A DNA stretch of 64,000 bases from Ensifer adhaerens (GTDB lineage: Bacteria; Pseudomonadota; Alphaproteobacteria; Rhizobiales; Rhizobiaceae): contig NZ_CP118611.1 of the NCBI RefSeq assembly GCF_028993555.1, positions 1,358,001-1,422,000 of the forward strand. Reading direction: 5' to 3'. Position numbers and translations under genes: made by a program. Below, piece after piece: positions 18,683 to 27,162 of the stretch (positions within the stretch are counted from its first letter, which is position 1; every line of letters starts with the position of its first letter). A model generated the notes under the pieces. The model worked only from the letters and a program-made list of their open reading frames with translations. It was not told where the DNA came from and searched no databases.

Positions 18683-18837
18683 TTTTCTTAGTGTTTTTGG
18701 ACGCCGACGGATTGCCGCGAAGACGTTCTTGTAGTTCCCCTTTTCAAGAAGGCCGGCATCCGATCTGATCGCTTGCCCAACCAACTTTAGCTGGACTAAA
18801 GTACATCGATAGACGTGAGTCAAGCGGAAAGAAAATC

Positions 18838-19458
18838 ATGCCCCTGAAGATCGAAGAGGCGCCAGAAGCAGCCGGCAGCGCCACCCTCCCCGAAGCCTCG
18901 ACGCCCGCCTCGCTTGGGCAGATGCTCAGGGCGCGCCGCAAGGAAATCGGCAAGACCATGAAGGACGTGGCACGCGAAGCCGGCCTTACGGAGGGCTTCA
19001 TCAGCCAGATCGAGCGCGGCATCTCCACTCCGTCGCTGATCTCGCTTTACAATGTGGCCAATGCGCTCGGCACCAGCGTCGACACCTTCCTGTCGCAGCC
19101 GCCGCAGCACGGCCATTCCATGGTGTCGCATGCCGGCGAACGGCCCGGCTACAATGTCGAGACCAAGGAACGCGTCTACGAACTGATCGAGCGCGGCTTT
19201 CCGGGCGCTGCCCTCAACGGCTGCATCACGCATATGCCGCAGGGCTATGCGTCTGAGCTCACCAGTCACGAAGGCGAGGATTTCCTCTACCTGATAGAAG
19301 GCGAGATGCTCTACGAGATCGACGGCAAGGAATATCTCTTGAAGGCCGGCGACACGCTGCACTTTCCAGCGTCATTGCCCCACCGCGCCCGCAATGTCGG
19401 CGCGGGGCCGGCCCGCGAGCTCTGGGTCGGCACGACCAGGATCATAAAAGAAGACTGA
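18838..19458 (+). CDS. XRE-family regulator with cupin domain
   Basis: A 206-residue transcriptional regulator. The helix-turn-helix (about residues 25-80) contains LRARRKEIGKTMKDVAREAGLTEGFISQIERG. A C-terminal cupin sensor (about 110-200) contains THMPQGYASELTSHEGEDFLYLIEGE and the closing LHFPASLPHRARNVG. Such proteins often control amino-acid or polyamine catabolism and sense a small metabolite. It diverges from the peptide importer and converges on the racemase-like gene, so local control of peptide or proline use is likely. Confidence 0.92.
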   Translation: MPLKIEEAPEAAGSATLPEASTPASLGQMLRARRKEIGKTMKDVAREAGLTEGFISQIERGISTPSLISLYNVANALGTSVDTFLSQPPQHGHSMVSHAGERPGYNVETKERVYELIERGFPGAALNGCITHMPQGYASELTSHEGEDFLYLIEGEMLYEIDGKEYLLKAGDTLHFPASLPHRARNVGAGPARELWVGTTRIIKED

Positions 19459-19478
19459 CCGGTCAGAGTGGCCGAAAG

Positions 19479-19501
19479 GCGGGCTGCAAGAGGCAGCCCG
19501 C
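19479..19501. terminator. Bidirectional terminator
   Basis: Perfect 9-bp GC stem (19479-19487 with 19493-19501), loop AAGAG, followed on the plus strand by TTCGTTTT. It lies in the 54-base gap between two convergent genes and can serve both. Confidence 0.7.
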
Positions 19502-19512
19502 TTCGTTTTGCC

Positions 19513-20544
19513 TTACTGCTTGCGCGGCCAGGTATCGGCAAGACGGTAGCCGGCCGGCCATGGATCCGCCGGATCGAGCATCACTTGATGGGTTCCGGTG
19601 ATCCAGGCGCGGCCCGAAATCTCGGGAACGATCGCCGGGCGGCCACCAACCGTCGCTTCGGCGACGATGCGGCAATCAAACGTCGAATCGATGATGGAAT
19701 GGCCGCTGAAGCGTTGCCCGACCTTCATCACGCCGCGCGCATGCAGCACAGCCATACGCGCCGAGCAACCGGTGCCGGTCGGCGACCGATCGAGCTTGGC
19801 AGGCTGGATGACGACAGTGTTGCGGCCATGCAGGACGCCGTCCTTCTCCTCAACCGGCAGTGTGAGCTGGCAGAAGGAGATGTGGTTCCATTCCGGGTTT
19901 TCCGGATGGGTGAAACCAAGCTGTTCATTCGCCGCACGGGTGATCTTGATGCCGGTTTCGGCCAGTTCTCGCGCTTCGTCCGGCGTCACGGAAAAGCCGA
20001 GTGCACGCGCATCGGTGATGACGAAGCTGTCGCCGCCATAGGCAGTGTCCACGGTCAGCGTGCCGAGGCCTTCAACTTCGAGTTTGGCGTCCAGCTTGTC
20101 GGCGAAGGACGGAACGTTGGTAACGGCAATGCGCTCGGCCTTGCCGTTGCGGCACTGAGCGACGACGTTCACCAGCCCGCCCGGCGCTTCCAGCACCATG
20201 CGCGTTTCCGGCTCCTGCATCGGCACGATGCCGCTGTCGAGCAGCACGGTCGAAACGCAGATCGAGTTGGACCCGGACATCGGCGGCGTATCCTCGGGCT
20301 CCATGATGATGAAGCCCATGGTCGCGCGTGGATCCTTCGGCGGCACCAGCAGGTTGATGTGGCGGAAGACGCCACCGCGCGGCTCGTTGAGCACGAAATT
20401 GCGCAGCGTCTGGTCTTCGGCGATGAAGCGACGCTGCTCCCAGAGCGTATTGCCCGGCGGCGGCGCGACGCCGCCGACGATGACGTCGCCGACTTCACCC
20501 TCCGCGTGGCACGAAACGATGTGGACGATCTTGCTGCTGCGCAT
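19513..20544 (-). CDS. Proline racemase-superfamily protein (Ser/Thr active-site pair)
   Basis: A 343-residue member of the proline racemase superfamily (proline racemase, hydroxyproline 2-epimerase, trans-3-hydroxy-L-proline dehydratase). Family landmarks are EPRGG (54-58) and DRSPTGTG (252-259). The two catalytic positions, cysteines in racemases and epimerases, are Ser90 (MSGSNS) and Thr256 here. Thr at the second site is known from the 3-hydroxyproline dehydratases; Ser at the first together with Thr at the second argues against simple proline racemase activity. The exact reaction is unknown. The gene lies between two regulators and near the peptide importer and Xaa-Pro aminopeptidase genes, which points to proline or hydroxyproline derivatives. 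Confidence 0.85.
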   Translation of the reverse strand: MRSSKIVHIVSCHAEGEVGDVIVGGVAPPPGNTLWEQRRFIAEDQTLRNFVLNEPRGGVFRHINLLVPPKDPRATMGFIIMEPEDTPPMSGSNSICVSTVLLDSGIVPMQEPETRMVLEAPGGLVNVVAQCRNGKAERIAVTNVPSFADKLDAKLEVEGLGTLTVDTAYGGDSFVITDARALGFSVTPDEARELAETGIKITRAANEQLGFTHPENPEWNHISFCQLTLPVEEKDGVLHGRNTVVIQPAKLDRSPTGTGCSARMAVLHARGVMKVGQRFSGHSIIDSTFDCRIVAEATVGGRPAIVPEISGRAWITGTHQVMLDPADPWPAGYRLADTWPRKQ

Positions 20545-20660
20545 GCCTCTTCTCCTTCCGGGCGGCGGACAATGCCAGCCGCGTTCCTGTCATGCATTCC
20601 GATCTTCCGGCAGCAAGAGTGTGAACACGCCTGCGGCTGTTGGAAAGGACTCATAGAAAA

Positions 20661-20672
20661 ATTGGATCCAAT
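20661..20672. promoter_or_regulatory. Palindrome ATTGGATCCAAT, copy 2
   Basis: Identical to the palindrome at 18671-18682. It lies about 117 bases upstream of the racemase-like gene and about 150 bases upstream of the GntR regulator gene, in their divergent control region. The repeat suggests joint control of both transcription units plus the peptide importer. Confidence 0.65.
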
Positions 20673-20820
20673 ATACAATCTGAAATATTCAAAATCCCAA
20701 CCGAGACAAATGGGGGATCTTGTTGCCCGGCATCCGGATTGCACCTATGACCGTTGATCAACAGCGCCAGCACACTCGGAATCGCCGAGGGCGCCCGTTT
20801 GGCCAGCAGGATTGAACACG

Positions 20821-21486
20821 ATGAAACTCGATGCCGTCGATGTCAGGCAAGCGGCCTCAGCCGCCGATATCGTCTATGAAGCCCTGCGCAAGGCGATCAT
20901 CGAAGGTGATCTCGCCGAGGGCGAGAACCTACGGCAGGACCATATCGCCCAGATGTTCAATACCAGCCGCATTCCGGTGCGCGAGGCGCTTTCGCGACTG
21001 GAGCAACACGGCCTGATCACCACCGAGCGCTACAAGGGCGCGGTCGTCGCCGGACTTTCGATCGAGGAAATCGAGGAGATTTTCGAGTTCCGCGCGCTCA
21101 TCGAGGCGGAAGTCATTCGCCTCGCCGTGCCCAATCTCGACCGTCGCACGCTCGAGCTTGCACGCCAGCATTGCGAGGAGTTCGAGCGCGAGGAGAATGC
21201 GGATCGCTGGGGCGAGATCAACCGCAACTTCCACTACAGCCTCTACGAAGCCGCGCGGCGTCCCTATTATCTTCAGATCGTCCGCGCCTCGCTCGACCGT
21301 ATCGATCGCTACCTTCGGGCGCAGTTGACGCTCACGTCAGGCGTTGCCCGGGCGCGTCGCGAGCACAAGGCTATCCTGGATGCCTGTATGGCACGCGACG
21401 CCGAACGGGCCTGTGCATTGACGCGCGACCACATCCTTGATGCTGGTCGCTCCTTGACCATCTTCCTCAGAGAACAAAGAGGCTAG
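20821..21486 (+). CDS. GntR-family regulator (FCD type)
   Basis: A 221-residue GntR/FadR-type regulator. The winged helix (about residues 15-75) has DHIAQMFNTSRIPVREALSRL; the FCD ligand domain follows with EFRALIEAEVIRLAVP and conserved histidines (NRNFHYSLYEA, RREHKAIL) that usually hold a metal. The ATG at 20821 is favoured over an in-frame TTG nine bases upstream, because the AGGA ribosome site is correctly spaced only for the ATG. FCD regulators bind short palindromes, so the two ATTGGATCCAAT sites are likely its operators. Confidence 0.92.
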   Translation: MKLDAVDVRQAASAADIVYEALRKAIIEGDLAEGENLRQDHIAQMFNTSRIPVREALSRLEQHGLITTERYKGAVVAGLSIEEIEEIFEFRALIEAEVIRLAVPNLDRRTLELARQHCEEFEREENADRWGEINRNFHYSLYEAARRPYYLQIVRASLDRIDRYLRAQLTLTSGVARARREHKAILDACMARDAERACALTRDHILDAGRSLTIFLREQRG

Positions 21487-21697
21487 CGGCGCGGCTTTCC
21501 CCTCGCTTTGATCAACCGTCACAATAGTTTGATTTACATATCGTTTTATCTTGTTTCATTCCGGATCGTTGTTTCACTCTTTGCATCAGGACTCCCGCTG
21601 AAATTGCGCCACACGTTGACCTCTCCTCGGTTGACAAGCGACTTGGAAGCCTGAAAAGTGAAGCCCCTATCGAGACCGGCAGCGTTGGGAGGACTTG

Positions 21698-24600
21698 ATG
21701 TCTGTGCGCGCGTTTTTCGGCCTTTTCACCGTTCTTTTGTCTCTTTTGACCGCCGGAAGTCCCGCCGTTGCGCAGGAAAGCGGCCGGCAGGTCGAGATTA
21801 CGAAGGATGGCGACTATTTCGGTTTCGATCTCCGGACCGAGCAGAACGTCTCGCTCGACGAATGCCAGCAGACCTGTATCGCGGACCAGTCCTGCCGCGC
21901 CTTCACCTACAATCCCAAGGTGAAGTGGTGCTTCCTCAAGTCCGACTATAACCAGCTGAATTCCTTCCCCGGCGCGATCGCCGGCAAGATCGTGCAGCCG
22001 CAGGCCGCCGAAGCCGACATCGGCGCGCCGCCGCGCCTGAGATTCCTGTCGGACCAGATCCTGCAGGACGCCCGCAACACCAAGGCCAATCTCGCCCTTG
22101 CCGACGACCAGCAGGGAATGGGCATCAATACGCTCCTCGACATGGCGCGCGGCCAGGCCGGTATGGGCAATATCGAAAATGCGCTGAAGGCCTTCCAGGG
22201 CGCCCTGGCGATCACGCCCGACGACGCCGAGCTTTGGCTCGAAGCGGCCCGCACGGCAAACCGCATCACCAACAATTCGGCCGTGTCGATGCAAGCCGCG
22301 ATCGCCGCGATCAATGGCTACGAGCTGACCCGCACGACCGAGAGCCGCGCCCATGCGCTTGCCGTCATGGCAAAATCGCTTGAAGGCGCTGAAAACTACC
22401 GCGCCGCGCTGGACGCCTACAAGGCGAGCCTGGAACTGGTGAAGGCGAAATCGGTCGAGGCCGCCTATCTCGATCTCAAGCAGCGGAAGGGCTTCCGCGT
22501 CGTCGAACATACGATCGATTCCGACGCCGCGACGCCGCGCGCCTGCGTGCAGTTCTCCGAACAGCTTTTGAAGAGCGGCGCCGATTACGCCTCCTTCGTC
22601 ACCGTCAATGGCGCCGCGCCCAAGGCGCTCGAAGCCAAGGGCGACCAGATCTGCGTTGAGGGTCTTTCGCATGGCGAGCGTTACAAGCTGACGCTTCGCA
22701 CCGGCCTGCCCTCCACCGTCGACGAAGTGCTCGAAGCGCCCGTTACGCTCGACATCTATGTCGCGGACCGCGCCCAGATGGTGCGCTTCACCGGCGACAG
22801 CTTTGTGCTGCCCTCGACCGCGCGCCGCGGCATCCCGATCGTGTCGGTCAACATCGACAGCGCCAAGCTCAAACTCTACCGCGTCGGCGACCGCAGCATC
22901 GCCCAGGTACTGCAGAGCTCGCAGTTCCTGACACAGCTCGACGGCTACAGCGCCCAGCGCATCGAGGACGAGAGCGGCGAACTCGTCTGGCAGGGCACGA
23001 TCGACATCGAGCGTGACGTCAACAAGGAGGTCGTCACCAGCTTCCCGGTTGACGAGGCGCTGCCGCAGCGCAAGCCCGGCGTCTATGTGCTGACTGCCGC
23101 TCCGACCACCGGCATCAGCCAGGAGTGGGACGCCCGCGCGACGCAATGGTTCGTCGTCTCCGATATCGGCATTTCGACCTATGCCGGCACCGACGGGCTG
23201 AACGTCTTCGTACGCTCGCTCGCCTCCGCTGAGCCGATCGAAGGTGTCGAACTGCAACTCGTCGCCAAGAACAACGAGATCCTCGGCACGGCGACCAGCG
23301 ACGGCGATGGCCGCATCACTTTCACGGCGGGTCTTATCCGCGGCACGGCGGGACTTACGCCCGCGGTCATCACCGCGAAGAAAGGCGACGACGACTACGT
23401 CTTCCTCGACATGAGCCGTGCCGGCTTCGACCTTTCAGACCGTGGCGTTACCGGCCGCGCGGCCCCCGGCGCCATCGATGTGCTCGCCTGGACCGAGCGC
23501 GGCATCTACCGTGCCGGCGAAACGGTGCATGCCGCAGCCCTTGCCCGCGACGTCGACGGCATGGCGATCGAGAACCTGCCGCTGACTTTCGTCTTCCTGC
23601 GCCCCGATGGTGTCGAGTACCGCCGCATGACCAGCGCCGGCGGCAAGCTTGGCGGCCATACGCTGGACCTCGACGTTCAGGCGAACGCCATGCGCGGCAC
23701 CTGGACGATGCAGATCTTCACCGATCCGAAATCCCCGGCGATCGGCGAGAAGCAGTTCCTCGTCGATGACTTCGTGCCTGATCGCACCGAGTTCGACCTG
23801 ACCAGCGACGCCAAGGAAATCGCCGTCGGCGAGACGGCGAGCGTGGCGGTCGACGGGCGCTATCTCTATGGCGCACCGGCTGCCGGCCTCGAGCTCGAAG
23901 GCGAAGTGACGATCAAGCCGACGCGCGAAAGCGCGGCCTTCAAGGGCTACTCCTTCGGCCTTGCCGATGAGGAGACCAGCGAAGACACCCGCCTGCCGCT
24001 CGAGGAACTTTCCCCGCTCGACGAGGAGGGCAAATCCAGCTTCGACGTCCTGCTCGATGAAGTCCCCTCGACCACGCAGTTGCTCGACGCCACGGTCACC
24101 GTCCGCATGCGGGAGGCCGGCGGTCGCGCCGTCGAGCGCTCGCTGAAACTGCCGGTGCGCGCCGAGGGCCCGATGCTCGGCATCAAGCCGGAATTCGAAG
24201 GTGAACTCGCAGAAAATTCCGTCGGCAAGTTCCGCGTCATCGCCGTCGATCCGGCCGGTGCGAAGATCGCGATGCCCGGGGCATTGTGGAAACTCATCAG
24301 CGTCGAGCGGAACTATCACTGGTACCGTGACGGCAGCGCCTGGAAGTACGAACCTGTCGTTACCACCAAGCAGGTGGCCAATGGCAGCGTCGACCTGACG
24401 GAAGACGGCGGCGAGATCTCCGTGCCCGTTGGTTGGGGGCGCTATCGCCTGGAGGTCGAGACCGCCTCGATCGACGGTCCGACCTCCAGCGTAGAATTCG
24501 ACGCCGGCTGGTATGTCGCTGCGACCTCCACCGAAACGCCCGATGGCCTGGAGATCGCGCTCGACAAGGAGAAATACGCGGTCGGCGACACGGCCAAGCT

Positions 24601-27154
24601 CAAGGTCTCGCCGCGCTTTGCCGGCGAACTGCTGGTCACCGTTGGCACCGAGAACCTGATCGCGACGCAGACGGCATCGATTGCCGCGGAGGGCGGCGAA
24701 GTCGAACTTCCGGTCACCGAAGCCTGGGGTGCCGGCGCCTATGTCACCGCGACGCTGTACCGACCGGGCGATGCCCAGGAAAGCCGCATGCCAATGCGCT
24801 CGATCGGCATCAAGTGGCTCTCCGTCGACCCGGCCGAGCGCAAGCTTGCCGTCACGCTCGACGCACCGGAAAAAATGGAGCCACGCCGACCGCTCGATAT
24901 CAGCCTTCAGGTCGCCGGTGCCGGCGCCAACGAGGAAGCCTATGTGACGCTTGCTGCCGTCGACGTCGGCATTCTCAATCTCACCCGCTACGAGGCGCCG
25001 GATCCGGAAGCCTGGTATTTCGGTCAAAGGCAGCTCGGCCTTGAGATCCGGGACCTCTATGGTCGCCTGATCGATGGTTCGCTGGGCGCGACCGGTCGCT
25101 TGCGCACCGGTGGCGACGGCGGACAGGTGGCGCTGCAGGGTAGCCCTCCCACGGAAAAGCTGGTCGCCTTCTTTGAAGGACCGGTGCAGCTTGACGGTGA
25201 CGGCAAGGCTGCCGTCAGCTTCGATATCCCTCAATTCAACGGAACGGCGCGGCTGATGGCTGTTGCCTGGACGAAATCCGGCGTCGGCCATGCGACCCGC
25301 GACGTGGTGATCCGTGATCCGGTTGTCGTCACCGCCAGCCTGCCTCGGTTCCTGGCGCCCGGAGACCGGTCGGAATTGAGGCTCGACATCGCCAATACCG
25401 ACGCGCCAGCCGGCGACTACCAGATACATGTGTCGACCAGCGGACCGGCAACCGTCGAACAGCCGGGCACAGGCAATACGATAACGCTGGAACAAGGCGG
25501 CCGCTCCTCCATCACCTTGCCGGTGGTCGGGCAGTATCCCGGCAACGGCACCGTCACGGTGGCGCTCACCGGCGCCAACGGCCTCTCGCTGGAACAATCG
25601 CTCGACATGCTCGTGCGTCCGTCAACCCTGCCGGTGACGCAGCGGCAGGTGGTCTCGATCGCGCCGGGAAGCAGCCTCACGGTCGACGGACAATTGCTCG
25701 CCGACAGCATCCTGCAGGGCGCATCGCTCAACCTCAGCGTCACCCGCTCGGCCGCCTTCGATATGCCGGCGCTGCTGATGACGCTCGATCGTTATCCCTA
25801 TGGCTGCGCCGAACAAACGACGAGTCGGGCGATGCCGCTGCTCTACCTGAGCGAACTTGCCAAACAGTCGGGCCTTGCAGACGACGAGGGCGTGAAGGCA
25901 CGTGTGCAGGAGGCGATCTATCGCGTACTCTCCTACCAGTCGTCATCCGGCAGCTTCGGCCTCTGGGGGCCGGGTTATGGCGACCTCTGGCTTGATGCCT
26001 ATGTCACCGACTTCCTGACCCGCGCCCGCGAACAGAAGTACGACGTGCCGGAGGCCGCGATGGTCCAGGCACTCGAAAACCTGCAAAATGGCGTCGGCTA
26101 CGATACCAACGTGAAGGATCGCGGCAACGAGATCGCCTACGGGCTTTACGTGCTTGCCCGCAACCGCAAGGCCGCGATCAACGATTTGCGCTACTACGCA
26201 AACACCGTCATCGACGACTTCCCGACGCCGCTCGCCAAGGCGCACATCGCCGCAGCGCTGGCACTCTATGGCGACGCGCAAGGGTCACAGGACACCTTTG
26301 CCAAGGCGGCGAACATGTCGACCGGCCTCGTCAATGTCAGCCTGTCACGCTCTGACTACGGCTCGTCGCTGCGCGACAACGCGGCGGTGCTGGCGCTCGC
26401 GGCCGAAAGCCGTCCGGTCCCGCCGATCGTTCCGGAGCTGTCAAAGATCGTCGCGCGCGAATGGGAGCAGAAGACCTACACCAGCACCCAGGAACAGGCC
26501 TGGATGCTGCTGGCCGCCCGCGCCATCCAGAACGGCGACGAAGACATGGCTCTCGAGGTCAATGGCGCATCGAAGACTGGCAGCTACGCCGCCCAGATGA
26601 CCGGCGACGCGCTCATGACCCATCCGGTCGTGATCCGCAACCAGGGCGCCGATCCGGTCTCGGCCGTCGTCACCACGGTCGCGGCACCCGCCCAGCCGCT
26701 TTCGGCCGGCGGCGACGGTTTCACCATTGAGCGCACCTACTACACACTCGACGGCGCCGAGGCGAACGTCATGGAAGCGCGACAGAACGAGCGCTATGTC
26801 GTCGTGCTGAAGGTGACGGAAGCCAACGACTGGCCGTCGCGCGTGCTGGTCACCGACCTCTTGCCGGCCGGCTTCCAGATCGACAATCCGAGCCTCGTCG
26901 ACAGCGCCCAGCTCAGCAACTTCGAGTGGCTCGGCGAAATCACCGCGACGCATACGGAGTTCCGCAACGACCGCTTCGTTGCGGCGCTGGACCGCAGCAC
27001 CGGTGCCGGACGCGAAGTCACGCTCGCCTATGTGGTGCGTGCCGTGACCCCGGGCGTCTACGACCATCCGGCCGCCACGGTCGAGGACATGTACCGGCCG
27101 CAGCTTTCGGCCCGCACTGCCACCGGGCGCATGGAGGTTCTGGCGGCACAATAG
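21698..27154 (+). CDS. Bacterial alpha-2-macroglobulin with PAN domain
   Basis: A 1818-residue secreted protease inhibitor of the bacterial alpha-2-macroglobulin family. A Sec signal peptide (cleavage near AVAQ) has no lipobox, so it is periplasmic rather than lipid-anchored. A cysteine-rich PAN/apple-like domain follows (CQQTC, SCRAFTYN, KWCFLK; about residues 35-90), then macroglobulin repeats. The thioester motif is intact: Cys1370-Ala-Glu-Gln1373 in YGCAEQT. It traps attacking proteases by covalent linkage. The ATG at 21698 has GGAGGA just upstream. The PBP1C gene follows by 8 bases, the usual pairing, which suggests defence of damaged cell wall. Confidence 0.95.
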   Translation: MSVRAFFGLFTVLLSLLTAGSPAVAQESGRQVEITKDGDYFGFDLRTEQNVSLDECQQTCIADQSCRAFTYNPKVKWCFLKSDYNQLNSFPGAIAGKIVQPQAAEADIGAPPRLRFLSDQILQDARNTKANLALADDQQGMGINTLLDMARGQAGMGNIENALKAFQGALAITPDDAELWLEAARTANRITNNSAVSMQAAIAAINGYELTRTTESRAHALAVMAKSLEGAENYRAALDAYKASLELVKAKSVEAAYLDLKQRKGFRVVEHTIDSDAATPRACVQFSEQLLKSGADYASFVTVNGAAPKALEAKGDQICVEGLSHGERYKLTLRTGLPSTVDEVLEAPVTLDIYVADRAQMVRFTGDSFVLPSTARRGIPIVSVNIDSAKLKLYRVGDRSIAQVLQSSQFLTQLDGYSAQRIEDESGELVWQGTIDIERDVNKEVVTSFPVDEALPQRKPGVYVLTAAPTTGISQEWDARATQWFVVSDIGISTYAGTDGLNVFVRSLASAEPIEGVELQLVAKNNEILGTATSDGDGRITFTAGLIRGTAGLTPAVITAKKGDDDYVFLDMSRAGFDLSDRGVTGRAAPGAIDVLAWTERGIYRAGETVHAAALARDVDGMAIENLPLTFVFLRPDGVEYRRMTSAGGKLGGHTLDLDVQANAMRGTWTMQIFTDPKSPAIGEKQFLVDDFVPDRTEFDLTSDAKEIAVGETASVAVDGRYLYGAPAAGLELEGEVTIKPTRESAAFKGYSFGLADEETSEDTRLPLEELSPLDEEGKSSFDVLLDEVPSTTQLLDATVTVRMREAGGRAVERSLKLPVRAEGPMLGIKPEFEGELAENSVGKFRVIAVDPAGAKIAMPGALWKLISVERNYHWYRDGSAWKYEPVVTTKQVANGSVDLTEDGGEISVPVGWGRYRLEVETASIDGPTSSVEFDAGWYVAATSTETPDGLEIALDKEKYAVGDTAKLKVSPRFAGELLVTVGTENLIATQTASIAAEGGEVELPVTEAWGAGAYVTATLYRPGDAQESRMPMRSIGIKWLSVDPAERKLAVTLDAPEKMEPRRPLDISLQVAGAGANEEAYVTLAAVDVGILNLTRYEAPDPEAWYFGQRQLGLEIRDLYGRLIDGSLGATGRLRTGGDGGQVALQGSPPTEKLVAFFEGPVQLDGDGKAAVSFDIPQFNGTARLMAVAWTKSGVGHATRDVVIRDPVVVTASLPRFLAPGDRSELRLDIANTDAPAGDYQIHVSTSGPATVEQPGTGNTITLEQGGRSSITLPVVGQYPGNGTVTVALTGANGLSLEQSLDMLVRPSTLPVTQRQVVSIAPGSSLTVDGQLLADSILQGASLNLSVTRSAAFDMPALLMTLDRYPYGCAEQTTSRAMPLLYLSELAKQSGLADDEGVKARVQEAIYRVLSYQSSSGSFGLWGPGYGDLWLDAYVTDFLTRAREQKYDVPEAAMVQALENLQNGVGYDTNVKDRGNEIAYGLYVLARNRKAAINDLRYYANTVIDDFPTPLAKAHIAAALALYGDAQGSQDTFAKAANMSTGLVNVSLSRSDYGSSLRDNAAVLALAAESRPVPPIVPELSKIVAREWEQKTYTSTQEQAWMLLAARAIQNGDEDMALEVNGASKTGSYAAQMTGDALMTHPVVIRNQGADPVSAVVTTVAAPAQPLSAGGDGFTIERTYYTLDGAEANVMEARQNERYVVVLKVTEANDWPSRVLVTDLLPAGFQIDNPSLVDSAQLSNFEWLGEITATHTEFRNDRFVAALDRSTGAGREVTLAYVVRAVTPGVYDHPAATVEDMYRPQLSARTATGRMEVLAAQ

Positions 27155-27162
27155 GCACGACC

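Noticed and set aside
21512..25597. Long minus-strand frames (581 and 720 codons) opposite the macroglobulin gene
   Set aside because: They are antisense shadows of a GC-rich gene: the plus strand has signal peptide, thioester motif and family domains, the minus frames are Arg/Gly/Asp-rich with no family resemblance.
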